Counted from the first letter of the stretch, positions 44,055 to 54,189 are shown. The stretch: 64,000 bases of DNA from Nostoc sp. UHCC 0302 (GCF_038096175.1 NZ_CP151099.1:6736001-6800000); one strand, 5' to 3'. Notes: generated from the letters alone by a model not told the origin. Made by a program: numbers and translations.

Positions 44055-44867
44055 CTAGTTGCAAGTTTTCAAAAGATAATTAGATAACTCACAAAATCCT
44101 TCTCCTTCGGCAGATATGGTGATATAAGCAGGCTGATGTTGCAACTGATTCACATATTCCAGCACATTCGCTACACCCACCGATATAGGAAAATAACGCT
44201 GGTCAAATAAACTTTCGTCATTGGGACTATCGCCAACGGTAACAACTTGTTCTGGTGAGTACTGGGGCAAGTATTCGCGCAATACCTGCAATAATCCCAC
44301 AGCTTTATCTTGCCCTTGGGGTTTAATATGACACTGCACGTTACTGTACGTGAATCCCCAACCCATTTGCTGGGTCAGATTGCCTAAAGTTTGTAGCTCA
44401 TCTGGACTCAAAGAGTCTACATCAAAAGTCCAGTCAGTTATCCGAAAGCGATTATCGGCAGATTCCTGAATTTGAGGAAATTTGAGTTGTAATTGTCTAA
44501 AAGCTGTAGCTAAATGCTGGCGATGCTCAGTTAAATCGAGAATAGGCGTTAAAGCTACTGGTTTTTGATTTCCGGATGGGAAGAACAAACCACCGTTTTC
44601 TGCCATAGCGCCACTGATGGGCATCAAGCTACTCAGTCCACTTACCCAGCCACCTGAACGCCCGGTAACAATCATTACTTGGATACCAACTGCGGCTAAA
44701 TCCTCTAAGGCTTGCAACAGTTCAGCGGTAAATTTTCCTTGCCTAGTTAGGGTACCATCCATATCTGTGGCTATGAGACGAATATTACCCAGACAAGTAG
44801 ATGAAATCTCAGATAGCGGCCTTAGATTGATGGAATCCCCAGAAGAGACATTCAGATGTCTGGACAT
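44055..44867 (-). CDS. HAD-superfamily phosphatase (Cof/type IIB)
   Basis: A 270-residue enzyme. Motif I DMDGTLT (near residue 35), motif II VTGR near 67, motif III Lys near 208 and motif IV GDSPND near 215-220 are present, with a type IIB cap between. This resembles phosphoglycolate- or sugar-phosphate phosphatases of the Cof group. The N-terminal 28 residues (MSRHLNVSSGDSINL) are extra for the family. Substrate unknown. Confidence 0.88.
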   Translation of the reverse strand: MSRHLNVSSGDSINLRPLSEISSTCLGNIRLIATDMDGTLTRQGKFTAELLQALEDLAAVGIQVMIVTGRSGGWVSGLSSLMPISGAMAENGGLFFPSGNQKPVALTPILDLTEHRQHLATAFRQLQLKFPQIQESADNRFRITDWTFDVDSLSPDELQTLGNLTQQMGWGFTYSNVQCHIKPQGQDKAVGLLQVLREYLPQYSPEQVVTVGDSPNDESLFDQRYFPISVGVANVLEYVNQLQHQPAYITISAEGEGFCELSNYLLKTCN

Positions 44868-45092
44868 ATAGAATTTAGGAAAAGCTATGAAAAGAGTCAG
44901 AATCCAGAATACAGGAGCAGGCAGTGCAGTAGTTAGCTTTCTCGTCTGGCGACCAGTTATATACAGTTCTCTTGATTCTTGACTACTGGCTCCTGAGTCC
45001 TTGTTCGTAAAAAATATTAACGGTACAGCAAGATGGCATTCAATATTTGGGCATCCTAAAAATCAAGAGTCAAGTTTTTCAGTTTATCAACC

Positions 45093-45878
45093 ATGCCCAC
45101 TTCGATGTTTCTTGCCCAATCCTCAGGGTCAAAGCCTAAAAAAGCATCCCAGGAAGTGCTAGCAAGTAATCCTCAAATACCACCATTCTTGGTGTTAACT
45201 TCTGGAGGACTGGCTTTAGCGGTGATTGCTTTGATTATATATGGCAAACTCCAAATGAATAAGTTGGAGAAAAAGCTCAAATTTGAACAATTCCGTGCGC
45301 GAGAACTAGAGAAAAAGTTTAAGCTGGCGCTGGAAACAATTCGCAAAATGGAAACTAATCCCGATTTGGTTAATTCACGGGACTTTAACCTAGATTATTT
45401 GAGAATGCGGATGTCAGAGGAGGTATTCCATTTTGCGATTCTTAATCAAGTTAAAATCAAGGTTAAAGATAAAATTTCTCAAGCCTTGCGTCCAAATCAA
45501 GCCCAACAAGGAACATTAGGAATTGCTAATAGTGCCGGACGGCAGGTGGATGAAATTTTTGATGTAGAGTATGAAACTGTCAATTTACCAAACTCTGCTA
45601 AGCGAGTCCTGTTTCGTATTCAAATCCGGTTAATGAAGTTGCCTACACAAGCTACTTCTGCAACTATTAGTCAAATTATTGACTGTATCGAAACTTATCT
45701 TAGTCCAATGGAAGACGAAGATACTTGGCAGCCAACAATTCAAGGCCGGATTGCCCATATGCATTGGGATCAAAAAGCTAAACCTACGCCGCTGCTGGTA
45801 CTGGAGCAATCGAATGAGGGTGTAAACGTGACTTTTCGCACTAGTCGCCAAGCAAGTGTCTCGACGCAGCAAAAGTAA
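45093..45878 (+). CDS. Conserved cyanobacterial membrane protein with coiled coil
   Basis: A 261-residue protein with one membrane segment (residues 30-50, LVLTSGGLALAVIALIIYG), then a coiled coil (KLQMNKLEKKLKFEQFRARELEKKFKLALE) and a soluble domain (EEVFHFAILNQVKIKVKD; VLFRIQIRLMKLP; RIAHMHWDQKAKPTPLLVLE). It looks like a protein conserved in filamentous cyanobacteria, with no known role. It is divergent from the HAD gene. Confidence 0.7.
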   Translation: MPTSMFLAQSSGSKPKKASQEVLASNPQIPPFLVLTSGGLALAVIALIIYGKLQMNKLEKKLKFEQFRARELEKKFKLALETIRKMETNPDLVNSRDFNLDYLRMRMSEEVFHFAILNQVKIKVKDKISQALRPNQAQQGTLGIANSAGRQVDEIFDVEYETVNLPNSAKRVLFRIQIRLMKLPTQATSATISQIIDCIETYLSPMEDEDTWQPTIQGRIAHMHWDQKAKPTPLLVLEQSNEGVNVTFRTSRQASVSTQQK

Positions 45879-46165
45879 GCTGGAATTCACTAATCACGTT
45901 TTCTTTCAGGGTGTAAATCTATTCAATCTATTCATTATTGTCATTAGTCATTAGTTATTAGTCCTCTGTCCTTTGTAAATACTAATGATCAATGACAAAT
46001 AGAGAGGTCTGAGTATCGGCTTGTTCCGTTTGCGTAGTGTTTCCTTTAAAAGAAAAAAGTTAGCTCGTTGCAAAGCCAGGCGCAGAAATTATTTTATCGC
46101 AGACCAAGGCGGGCGCGGGAACGACCTTTAGAAGTAAATAGGCAATTAAATGTTTAACGACTTAG
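45879..46165. other. Intergenic region with short GTCATTAGT repeats
   Basis: Imperfect copies of a seven-base ATTAGTC unit occur near 45935-46005. No gene is supported. Confidence 0.4.
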
Positions 46166-46903
46166 TTATGAGTTGTGATTTTTGACGCTGGGATCATAAC
46201 TGGTAACTGCACTTTGAGAATGACGGGCTAAAAGACCATCTTCCATTTCTACTATGCGATCTGCTATGTCCAAAATGCGGTTGTCGTGGGTCACTAACAA
46301 GATAGTAGTTCCCTGGTCTTTGGCGAGACTCTGCATTATTTCCACGACATCGCGACCTGATTGTTTGTCTAAAGCTGCTGTTGGTTCGTCTGCTAGTACT
46401 AATGGAGGACGATTTACTAGGGCGCGGGCGATCGCTACTCTTTGTTTTTGCCCACCAGAAAGGTTATCTGGATAATAATTCATTCGTTCTTCTAAACCAA
46501 CAGCCCCCAGCATAACTTCTGATTTGGACACTGCTTCTGTTTGATAAATCCTATCATTTAATTCCACTGCCATTTGCACATTTTGCCTAGCAGTCAGGAA
46601 CCCTAGCAAATTGTGAGCTTGGAAAATATAGCCTATTTTACGTCGCATTTGTACCAGCTTATTTTGGCTGACACCAGATAGTTCTTCACCTAAAAACTTC
46701 AAACTTCCTTCTTGCACAGATCGCAGCCCACCAATCAAGCTCAGTAATGTAGTTTTACCTGACCCTGATGGCCCAGTCATTATTATAATTTCTCCAGAAT
46801 AAATTTCTAGATTTATATCAAATAAAATTTGTTTTCTCAGAGCGCCTTTACCATAGTAGTGATTAAGATTTTTAATAGCAATAACAGGTTCTTTTTTCAT
46901 CAT
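46166..46903 (-). CDS. devA: DevA-type ABC exporter ATPase
   Basis: A 245-residue ABC ATPase of the MacB/LolD type: Walker A GPSGSGKTT (near 44-52), signature LSGGQKQR (near 149) and Walker B LVLADEP followed by TAALD. Together with DevC-like and DevB-like genes upstream it forms the DevBCA exporter, which moves glycolipids through the envelope with a TolC-type outer-membrane protein. In Anabaena such operons are needed for the heterocyst glycolipid layer; several paralogues exist, so this could be one with another cargo. The start may be either of two adjacent ATG codons. Confidence 0.85.
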   Translation of the reverse strand: MMKKEPVIAIKNLNHYYGKGALRKQILFDINLEIYSGEIIIMTGPSGSGKTTLLSLIGGLRSVQEGSLKFLGEELSGVSQNKLVQMRRKIGYIFQAHNLLGFLTARQNVQMAVELNDRIYQTEAVSKSEVMLGAVGLEERMNYYPDNLSGGQKQRVAIARALVNRPPLVLADEPTAALDKQSGRDVVEIMQSLAKDQGTTILLVTHDNRILDIADRIVEMEDGLLARHSQSAVTSYDPSVKNHNS

Positions 46904-47058
46904 AATTCTAGTGTATAGGAGCTATTATCTCCAACAAATAAAGTGATTAAATATCAAAGCTAATAATTTATTTTAAAATAAATTATATATTTTTCTGTAT
47001 CAATTCATCATAAATACTCTTTTCTTAGGTTAAATATTTACTTAATTAAACCGTTATA

Positions 47059-48213
47059 TTAAAAAATATCTGCTGGATCTGCGGAACGTAATTTACGTAC
47101 AGCAATAGCACCAGAAATAAAACACATTATAATCGTTAAAATTAATACCATTACTGCACGGTCAAAGCTCATAAAAACTGGTAGAAGTGTTGCTTCTCTG
47201 GCTCTTTGATACATAAACATAGAAAAAGCAAATCCAGGAAGATATCCTAAAATTGCTAAAAATAAAGCCTCCTGTAAAATTACAATTAACAAATAATTTT
47301 GTGTATAGCCTATTGCCTTGAGAGTGGCATACTCAGCTAAGTGATCTGTTACTTCTGTATAAAGTATTTGATAAACAATTACAGTTCCAACAATGAAACC
47401 CATAATTGTCCCTAAAGTAAAAATAAATCCAATAGCTGTACCACTTGCCCAATAATTACGCTCATAATCAATAAATTCTTGTTTTGTTAAAACATTAATA
47501 TCTTTAGGTAAATAATTACGTAATTCTTGAGAAACATCTGTAGAGTTTGCTCCTGGTTTTAATCTAATCAGCCCAATATCAATTAATCCTCGCTGGCGAT
47601 TATTGAATATCCGTAAAAAGTTAACATCACTAGTAATCAAATTACCATCTGCTCCAAATGATGCACCTAATGTAAATAGTCCTCCTACTTTAATTCGTCT
47701 CCTTCGCACTTCTGCTGTGACAATCTTGCCTTGTCCAAAATTAGCCGCAATTGGCCCATACTCAACCCTAGACGAACGGTCGAATAAAACTACATCAGGC
47801 TGTTTAACTTTATCTAGATTCTCTTGAACTCCAGACAAATTCAATATGTTAGCCTCTGGATTAAATCCAAAGATCAGCAAATTACGAGGAATACCTGTAA
47901 CAGGGTTTTTCCAGCTTGTATAATCCAAATATATAGGATGTACTGATTGTACTGCTGGTAAATCTAAAGCTTTATACAAGCGCCGTTGAGAAAAGGCTTT
48001 CATTGCTAGTAAAGCAGTAGATTGACTACTAATTAAAACAATATCGCCTTGCAAGCTTGTATGGAATCTAACGTTACTATAATACAGAGCATCTCGGAAA
48101 CCTAGTTGCATAAACATCAAAATGTCGGCAAAAGCAATTCCTGCCAGGGCAACTGCTAGGCGCGTTTTTTCTCTTGTCAATTGTAGCCATGACAGAGGTA
48201 TTTTTTGGTTCAT
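47059..48213 (-). CDS. devC: DevC-type ABC exporter permease
   Basis: About 384 residues. A first membrane segment (IPLSWLQLTREKTRLAVALAG onwards) is followed by a large periplasmic domain (residues 60-255) and three C-terminal segments (about 260-285, 310-335, 350-370), the FtsX/MacB permease layout. The ATG at 48213 (MNQKIPLSWLQL) is preferred to the TTG at 48228 because it matches DevC starts. Confidence 0.88.
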   Translation of the reverse strand: MNQKIPLSWLQLTREKTRLAVALAGIAFADILMFMQLGFRDALYYSNVRFHTSLQGDIVLISSQSTALLAMKAFSQRRLYKALDLPAVQSVHPIYLDYTSWKNPVTGIPRNLLIFGFNPEANILNLSGVQENLDKVKQPDVVLFDRSSRVEYGPIAANFGQGKIVTAEVRRRRIKVGGLFTLGASFGADGNLITSDVNFLRIFNNRQRGLIDIGLIRLKPGANSTDVSQELRNYLPKDINVLTKQEFIDYERNYWASGTAIGFIFTLGTIMGFIVGTVIVYQILYTEVTDHLAEYATLKAIGYTQNYLLIVILQEALFLAILGYLPGFAFSMFMYQRAREATLLPVFMSFDRAVMVLILTIIMCFISGAIAVRKLRSADPADIF

Positions 48214-48258
48214 TCTCTGGGCATCCAAGCAGTTAGTAGTTAATCTATAAAAAAGTAA

Positions 48259-49683
48259 TTAGATATTAATTTCAACAACGACCTTAGCGTAGGTCAAACC
48301 AGAAACTCGCTGGCTATCTTCTGGAGACAAAGCAATTTTTACTTCTACAACTCTGGCATCTACATCTGCTGCTGGATCTGTATTTAAGACATCTTTTTTG
48401 CCGATTTTCCTACCAATCTCTGTGACAGTTCCCTTTAATTCCCCACCAAACGCTCCATTATCGCTGCTAATAGTTGCGTTTTGACCGATGCGTACTTTAC
48501 CAATACTGTCTTCAGTAACTTCAGCAACCACAAACATCTGATTAGTCTGTCCAATCTCAGCTATGCCATCTGCGCCTATAGCTTCGCCTGACTTGGTATG
48601 AACTTTTAAAATTTCTCCAGCGATTGGTGCTTGAACATAGCTCAACTTCAGTTCTGCTTCGGCTTTTCTGACATTTGCGATCGCATTACTAACTTGAGCT
48701 TGTGCTACTTGCATATCAGTCGGACTAACTTCTAGCAGTCTGCTGAGTTTGGCTCTTTCTTCATCTATTTGTCTTTGCAAAGTTGCTACAGTTTTGTCAC
48801 GGTTAACTTTGGCTTCAATCAGCTGCTGTTGCAAGGTTGCTAAATTTTGTACTTGGCTAGCTCTAGCTTCGGCAATTTGCTGTCGCAGGGTTGCGATTGT
48901 TTGCCTCAGAGTCGCTTGACTTTCGGCAACTTGCTGATTAGCAGTGATTGCACTTAGGCGTCTTCTATCCCGTTCTTGCTGGGAAATAGCACCTTCTTTG
49001 TATAAAAAATCATAGCGACCAGCATCGACTTGAGCATTACGTTGCTCAGCTTGGATACGTGCAAGGGTTGCTCTTAAAGTATCTCTTTGTCCACTCAGTT
49101 GAGCTTCCAGACGATTCACTGTAGCTTGTTGGACAAGTTTGTCTCCACTTAACTGTGCAGCAATCCGGGCAATGGTGGCTTGCTGACCTTCTCTTTCGCC
49201 AAACAACTGCGCTTGTAGGCGAGCAATAACTGCTCTTTGAGCTTGAATGTCTCTTGGTGAGCCAGCTCTGACTTGTGCTAAATTCGCGCGAGCCTCTTGT
49301 ACTTTGCTTTTTGCCTCTTCGACTGAGGCTACTTGAGTGTCGCGGTTGTCCAAAATCGCAATCACTTGGCCTTGCCGAACGCGCTCTCCCTCTCTGACGA
49401 ATAACTGCTGAATTCGTGACGATATACTGCTTCCAGAGGTTGGGGCAGACAGTTTAACGACTTCTCCTCGCGGTTCCAAACGTCCCACAGCACTAATGGT
49501 GTTGGCAACTGGCGCTGTGGGTACAGGCGTAGTTAGTTTTTTTAGCTGCTCGATTTTAGCTGTACCTAGTACCCCAGCAGCGATTACTAGTGGCACAGCT
49601 ACAGCGATGCCCCACAAAATTTTAGGTTGTTCACGATTAAGTGGCTGCTCGCTTGGCTTTGGCTTCTCAGTCACCCTTGACAT
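48259..49683 (-). CDS. devB: DevB-type membrane-fusion protein (HlyD family)
   Basis: A 474-residue periplasmic adaptor. Residues 22-40 are a membrane anchor; residues 60-110 and 345-400 hold the lipoyl-like halves (VGRLEPRGEVVKLSAP, SYVQAPIAGEILKVHTK); residues 120-330 form a long coiled-coil hairpin rich in Ala, Gln and Arg (LRATLARIQAEQRNAQ) that should touch the outer-membrane channel. The hairpin is longer than in MacA-like proteins and shows heptad-type internal repeats. First gene of the devBCA operon. Confidence 0.9.
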   Translation of the reverse strand: MSRVTEKPKPSEQPLNREQPKILWGIAVAVPLVIAAGVLGTAKIEQLKKLTTPVPTAPVANTISAVGRLEPRGEVVKLSAPTSGSSISSRIQQLFVREGERVRQGQVIAILDNRDTQVASVEEAKSKVQEARANLAQVRAGSPRDIQAQRAVIARLQAQLFGEREGQQATIARIAAQLSGDKLVQQATVNRLEAQLSGQRDTLRATLARIQAEQRNAQVDAGRYDFLYKEGAISQQERDRRRLSAITANQQVAESQATLRQTIATLRQQIAEARASQVQNLATLQQQLIEAKVNRDKTVATLQRQIDEERAKLSRLLEVSPTDMQVAQAQVSNAIANVRKAEAELKLSYVQAPIAGEILKVHTKSGEAIGADGIAEIGQTNQMFVVAEVTEDSIGKVRIGQNATISSDNGAFGGELKGTVTEIGRKIGKKDVLNTDPAADVDARVVEVKIALSPEDSQRVSGLTYAKVVVEINI

Positions 49684-50633
49684 AGTATCTTTGCCCGTTT
49701 ATCTGAATTGTGCTGATGCAAGTAAAATAAAAAAAAGTGAGTTAGGTGCAGTTAAATTAGCCAAAAAAGATTTTTAGTAAACAGCCAACTGTGTATAGGA
49801 CAAACAACAGTGATTTAAAGTTAGGCATCACTTAAAATCTCCTGTTTGATAAAGACTCAACACTATGTATAGGTTTGCTAAACGGCGCTTTCTATCAGTT
49901 GACTATTGAAGAGTTGCTAAATATTGTTGAGGCGTGTGATGGGAGTTAGGAAAATACACAAGCGGCGTCAGTTAGATTCAATCTCTGATAACAACTTAAG
50001 TATTAATTACAAAAGTGTAATTGAGCAAACAAATTCATAGAGCAGAATATCGCAAAGATTTTCTGCAACTGAGATGACTTTTGGCAAGTTTTTGAGAGGT
50101 TATGCCAATAGTCTTATCAATCCTTACTTAGAGAATATGATTAACTAATGCACCTACATCTCTTTATTTTTAGTGAATACAAATGACTAATGACTAATTA
50201 GAAAAGACAATCCTCACCAGTCAATGTGTAAGCTTATTTGCAAACAGCTTACTGCTATATTCACTAATGCAAATACAAAGTTACTAGCATCAATTTCAAC
50301 AGATTGAACGGTAGTGCTACAGTGAGTCACACAAGTAGAAAAGAAGATGAGGAACACACTGTTGCCATTACTGGATACAATCTCCCTGCGAAATTGAGTT
50401 TTGCTTGAGCTAATCAATCACCAATTAAAAAATGTCTGTCAACTTGAGAATTTCTAACATCATAGTTTCCTTAACTTTTTGATCAACCGATTAGCAGGGT
50501 TGATTGCACCCCCCAAGACAACAAACCATCTTGTGATATTCGCTTTGAATGAATTCTACATTTATCAGTTATGGGAAAACGTAACAGAGCTTACAGATGG
50601 GGAACTCTGGGGGAGTGGGAGAGTGTGGGATGA
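49684..50633. other. Long intergenic region upstream of devB
   Basis: It should hold the devB promoter in its left part on the minus strand. No full NtcA site (GTA, eight bases, TAC) was seen. A short hairpin (ATCAACC/GGTTGAT near 50482-50507) is the only other structure. No gene is supported. Confidence 0.4.
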
Positions 50634-51371
50634 TTATCTTGGTAGGTCAAACAGAACTGTGGTCATGTAATGTTCTGCCCAAGCGGAGCCAAAGGCTTTT
50701 TCTAGTACGCGGCGGGTTTTGTCGTTTTGCTGCTGTTTGGTGCAGTAGTTGTGCTGTCCTGCAATAATTTGCGTCATTTGTTCAGGTGAAACTGGGCTAG
50801 AGGCGATCGCTTGAGTGCAATGAATCTCTAAAAAGTCCTGCACGCGCGTGAGAAACATCTTTTCTTCTTCTGGAGAACTGGGACGAACAAAGATGCAAAA
50901 ATCAGAAAAAATATGTCCCCATTCAGGTAATTCACGAGGTTGGGAAAAGTCAAGCGGTGTTAGCTGCACCAGTGCAGAGGTATAAGATTCTGGTAAAGTG
51001 CGCTCTAGCTGTACAGGAGAAAGGTCTGCGATCGCCGCGCTAATTTGACCCCTACCTCCAACTAAATCACAACCAAACATCGGCAGATTGTATTCTGGAC
51101 GAGGAAACATGACGCAGTGCAAAATATCCAGCATATTTCCTATTTTCGCCAGTTCTAAGTGCATTTTTCGGAACTGGGGTGTTTGATAGCAACGGTTTTC
51201 AATCGTCAGCTTTTCCCCCTCAAGCCTACCTTCCACATACCCCAATTCAGCAGGTAAATGGTAAGGCGACAGATCCAGATGCTTATGCCAAGCTGCCTCA
51301 ATACAATCAGCTAGCTGACGAATTAGGGGATGTTGTTGCTCACGCAGCGAGGGTAGAGAAGTAAATGACAT
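50634..51371 (-). CDS. pcyA: Phycocyanobilin:ferredoxin oxidoreductase PcyA
   Basis: PcyA reduces biliverdin IXalpha by four electrons, taken from ferredoxin, to make phycocyanobilin for phycobilisomes and phytochromes. The protein is 245 residues, the usual length. His85 (ILHCVMFP) and Asp102 (MFGCDLVGG) correspond to the catalytic His88/Asp105 of the Synechocystis enzyme. It is divergent from the small gene at 51575. Confidence 0.96.
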   Translation of the reverse strand: MSFTSLPSLREQQHPLIRQLADCIEAAWHKHLDLSPYHLPAELGYVEGRLEGEKLTIENRCYQTPQFRKMHLELAKIGNMLDILHCVMFPRPEYNLPMFGCDLVGGRGQISAAIADLSPVQLERTLPESYTSALVQLTPLDFSQPRELPEWGHIFSDFCIFVRPSSPEEEKMFLTRVQDFLEIHCTQAIASSPVSPEQMTQIIAGQHNYCTKQQQNDKTRRVLEKAFGSAWAEHYMTTVLFDLPR

Positions 51372-51574
51372 ATCGTGGTTGAGAAAACGCTATCTAGTTG
51401 CCAGTCTACAACTTGCCGTGCAGCTTCTGTTATGACTTGCAATATAAGCAAACAGTTACGCTCAGTCTACGTAAAGTTATGAAACATTGACTTTTCAAAA
51501 ATAATATTTATTTTGTAGTCTAGGTTACAGAAATAATTTTAGATTAGCTAGCCGCTTTAGGTTAATACACAGCT

Positions 51575-51802
51575 ATGAAACTAGATTCTGAGAGACCAGA
51601 TTTTGCAGTAAAAACAACAAGACGTAAGCTGGAAGGTTTGCAGCAGTTTCCAACTTTTACATGGGTAAACCTTTTGCAACTTCCCAACCCCTTTAGTTTT
51701 GATGAAGCACTTTTATTGTGTCCAATTTCTGAAGACGAGTGGCTGGCTTGGATTCCAGATCATGGGGAAGCAGTACTTAATATTGGGCAATTTAGTTATT
51801 AG
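51575..51802 (+). CDS. Small conserved cyanobacterial hypothetical protein
   Basis: A 75-residue protein (FPTFTWVNLLQLPNPFSFDE, then PISEDEWLAWIPDHGEA). It is acidic with several Trp and Pro. Similar small proteins occur near pcyA in cyanobacteria as I remember; function unknown. The stop codon touches the start of a dispersed repeat. Confidence 0.65.
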   Translation: MKLDSERPDFAVKTTRRKLEGLQQFPTFTWVNLLQLPNPFSFDEALLLCPISEDEWLAWIPDHGEAVLNIGQFSY

Positions 51803-51864
51803 GGGCATTGGGGAGCCAGTCTCGTGGGCGGCTCCGCCGACTTGAGAGAACTGGCGTCATTGGG
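51803..51864. repeat. Dispersed hairpin repeat, copy 2
   Basis: Diverged partner of 752-817: GGGCATTGG start, AGCCAGT and ACTGGC arms and a GC-rich inner hairpin (GGGCGGCTCCGCCG). Bases differ in the inner hairpin but pairing remains. Confidence 0.65.
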
Positions 51865-51931
51865 CAAAGAGGAGAAGGAGAATAACTAACTACTGACAAA
51901 TGACCAATGACCAATGACCAATAACTAATGA

Positions 51932-52525
51932 CTATTGCCAAAAATCAGTAACATCGTACTCTAGTTCCGCCAACATTCGCCGCAGTAGGGGTAAACTGAG
52001 TCCAATCACATTGCTATGACAGCCTTCTATTTTTTCTACGAATAGGCTACCAAAACCCTCAAGGGCAAAAGCACCAGCACACTTAAGGGGTTCACCTGTG
52101 GCTACATAGGCATTAATTGCTTTGTCGCTCATTTGAGCAAAGTAAACCCTTGTTACCTGAGATTTTACTATAGTGCGGTTTTGGGTTAGGTCAATCAAAG
52201 CGTGACCTGTGTACAAGTCACCAAAGTTACCTTGCATTATCTGCCAACGAGCGATCGCTTCGGCGGTATCCACTGGTTTGCCATGAATCTCACCATTCAA
52301 GGACAAAACCGAATCACAACCCATAATTAAAGCAGATTCAAACTGCGGGGCTACAGTTTCCGCCTTACACTGGGCAAGAGTTGTGACCAATTGTGCAGGC
52401 TCACTTATTTGGATTTGTGACTCATCAAAGTCACTTGCGCGAACTATCGATTTAATACCAACAGTTTGTAACAAGCGGCGACGAGCTGGGGAAGCTGAGG
52501 CAAGTACAAAAGATGGAATGCCCAT
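51932..52525 (-). CDS. maf: Maf-family nucleotide pyrophosphatase
   Basis: A 197-residue Maf protein: [16 protein letters not shown] start (near residues 8-23), then [20 protein letters not shown] (near 66-85), then [12 protein letters not shown] near 168. Maf enzymes hydrolyse dTTP/UTP or related modified nucleotides to keep them out of nucleic acids. The YhdE-type substrate is inferred. Confidence 0.93.
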   Translation of the reverse strand: MGIPSFVLASASPARRRLLQTVGIKSIVRASDFDESQIQISEPAQLVTTLAQCKAETVAPQFESALIMGCDSVLSLNGEIHGKPVDTAEAIARWQIMQGNFGDLYTGHALIDLTQNRTIVKSQVTRVYFAQMSDKAINAYVATGEPLKCAGAFALEGFGSLFVEKIEGCHSNVIGLSLPLLRRMLAELEYDVTDFWQ

Positions 52526-52576
52526 AGGTAAATAGGGAGAGATGGGAGAGTAGGAGAATCATAACTCTTGACTCTT

Positions 52577-52637
52577 GTACAGACGCGTAGACGCTCTAAG
52601 AGCGTCTTCTCGTAAGAGTATAATCGCGTCTCTCCAG
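52577..52637. repeat. Palindrome arms split by a second repeat
   Basis: GTACAGACGCG and ATCGCGTCTCTCC are the arms of the GTAGAGACGC palindrome family. Their centre holds an inserted hairpin (GACGCTCT/AGAGCGTC, 52590-52606) and a TTCTCGTAAGAGT segment. The same compound is at 4378-4435 in reverse. Confidence 0.7.
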
Positions 52638-52638
52638 A

Positions 52639-53184
52639 CTAATAAACGGAAAAAGAATTCACAGCCTCGTCCATTATCCGTTGAACTTTTTGCCAACGTT
52701 TTTCAGGAATTGAGGCGTTAAAGGTAAAAAGCTTACCACGACTAACAGCGACGCTGGCAATGTTGTGTCTTTGTTGCTGATTAGGAAGTTTGACTTCATA
52801 CTCTAGAAGGTAATAGATTTTACCGTCAACCTCTCGTTGCGCGGCGTTAACTAATTCAGCCGACCGACCAGAGTCAGGAGGAGCAAGAGCAGCTTTTCCT
52901 AGCTTATATCCTACTTCTGTTGGTGTCCCTAGTTCTGGCAAAGTTTTGCCTTCTGGAACAGGGCTAATTACCACAGAGACATTTTCAGACACCTCAATCA
53001 AATCATGGAATACTACATCTGGGCCGTTAGCAACTTTCACTTGCACCCAGCCATTAGGATATGAAAACTGATATCCATCATTACTGTCTACAAAGCTTTT
53101 GAGTCCACCCGCAGTCGCTACGCCAGAATTACTCAGGCTGAAGCTTAGTACTAATATCAAAATAAATGCAATTCTTTTCCACAT
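52639..53184 (-). CDS. PsbP-domain protein (CyanoP-like)
   Basis: A 181-residue protein. The signal peptide (1-25, ending VATAGG) is followed by a PsbP domain (FVDSNDGYQFSYPNGWVQVKV, then DLIEVSENVSVVISPV, then LLEYEVKLPNQQQRHNIASV, then FTFNASIPEKRWQKV). CyanoP assists photosystem II assembly. A lipobox cysteine, found in many CyanoP proteins, is absent near the predicted cleavage site, so this one may be soluble in the thylakoid lumen. Confidence 0.85.
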   Translation of the reverse strand: MWKRIAFILILVLSFSLSNSGVATAGGLKSFVDSNDGYQFSYPNGWVQVKVANGPDVVFHDLIEVSENVSVVISPVPEGKTLPELGTPTEVGYKLGKAALAPPDSGRSAELVNAAQREVDGKIYYLLEYEVKLPNQQQRHNIASVAVSRGKLFTFNASIPEKRWQKVQRIMDEAVNSFSVY

Positions 53185-53389
53185 CTCTAAAGTTTCCTTT
53201 GGGCTGGAGGCAATACAAAGCTAAGTCATTTATCGTTTTTATTCTCCCATTATCAGGGGCGCTACGGATGAAGATGGGTAAAGTGAGAGGGGGGGAGAGG
53301 GGGGGAGTGGGGACAAGCGGAAAATTGAGAAAATAATTACTATCAACTCTTGTACAGACGCCATTAATCACGTCTCTACTCCTAACATT

Positions 53390-54013
53390 ATGTTCACAAG
53401 TAATGAATTGCGCTGGTTTTACCCTGGCACAATACCAGAAGACATTGAAGTTTGGTTTCGGCAAAACTGTCTGATTGACCAGATGCAACTACCAGAAGTA
53501 CGGGAAGATTGGTATCTCTACACTCCAAAGTGTGATTTCCTTGGAATCAAACTGCGACAAGGACGGCTGGAAGCCAAATGGCGTCAAGCAGAATTTGGCG
53601 TAGTGCATTTTGGTGAATTTGTAGAGGGCAAAGCAGAAAAATGGCGCAAGTGGTTTTGTGATGATCCCACAGGAGAAAGTTTTCAGCCTGCAACCTTTTT
53701 ACGGACTTCTTCTTGGATTAATGTCCAGAAAGTTCGCAATAATCAACTTTATCAAGTCTTACCCGATTATTCGACACAACCCGTTGCTACCAAAGAACAC
53801 ATAGATAACGGTTGTAGTTTGGAAGTTACGCATCTCATAAGTCAAGATCATGCATGGTGGAGCCTTGCCTTTGAAGCTTTTGGCGAAGATGACCGTCTAA
53901 TAGGGAATCTTGGGGCGTTAGCTAGTCGGGTTTTCAATACTTATCGAGGGTCAAAGTTACAAGTTGAGGATTCATATGCTTATCCCCATTGGCTAGGGCT
54001 GATTCTTCAGTAA
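53390..54013 (+). CDS. Conserved hypothetical protein
   Basis: A 207-residue protein without membrane segments. Its strands (DWYLYTPKCDFLGIKLRQGR, LEAKWRQAEFG) have the alternating charged/hydrophobic look of a CYTH-like beta barrel, but this is only a resemblance. The C-terminal part (YAYPHWLGLIL) is well formed. It is divergent from psbP. Confidence 0.6.
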   Translation: MFTSNELRWFYPGTIPEDIEVWFRQNCLIDQMQLPEVREDWYLYTPKCDFLGIKLRQGRLEAKWRQAEFGVVHFGEFVEGKAEKWRKWFCDDPTGESFQPATFLRTSSWINVQKVRNNQLYQVLPDYSTQPVATKEHIDNGCSLEVTHLISQDHAWWSLAFEAFGEDDRLIGNLGALASRVFNTYRGSKLQVEDSYAYPHWLGLILQ

Positions 54014-54057
54014 TTGGTTGCCATAAAAGCAAAAATTATCTTGGTGAGTACTGCCGC

Positions 54058-54189
54058 AATACGGTTCGGATAAGGTTTTTTAATGAAAGTTATAGATCAC
54101 AAAGACGCGATAAATCGCCGTCTTTACAATAATCAGTCCTTTGTAGAGACGGCGATTTATCGCGTCTCTTCCCTTAACCGAACCGTATT
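54058..54189. mobile_element. MITE-like element with 18-bp inverted ends
   Basis: AATACGGTTCGGATAAGG and CCTTAACCGAACCGTATT are inverted repeats with one mismatch, 132 bp apart. The interior holds two arms of the GTAGAGACGC family (54094-54169) in inverted arrangement, so the whole element can form one long hairpin. No coding capacity. Confidence 0.7.

Noticed and set aside
50214-50417. 67-codon minus-strand ORF upstream of devB
   Set aside because: Starts with TTG, has no ribosome-binding site and no recognisable domain; composition fits chance in AT-rich DNA.
49684-50633. NtcA-binding site for devBCA
   Set aside because: Only partial GTA and TAC half-sites were found; none had the required eight-base spacing.
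50479-50670. 63-codon plus-strand ORF ending inside pcyA
   Set aside because: It overlaps the conserved pcyA 3' end antisense and has no family features.
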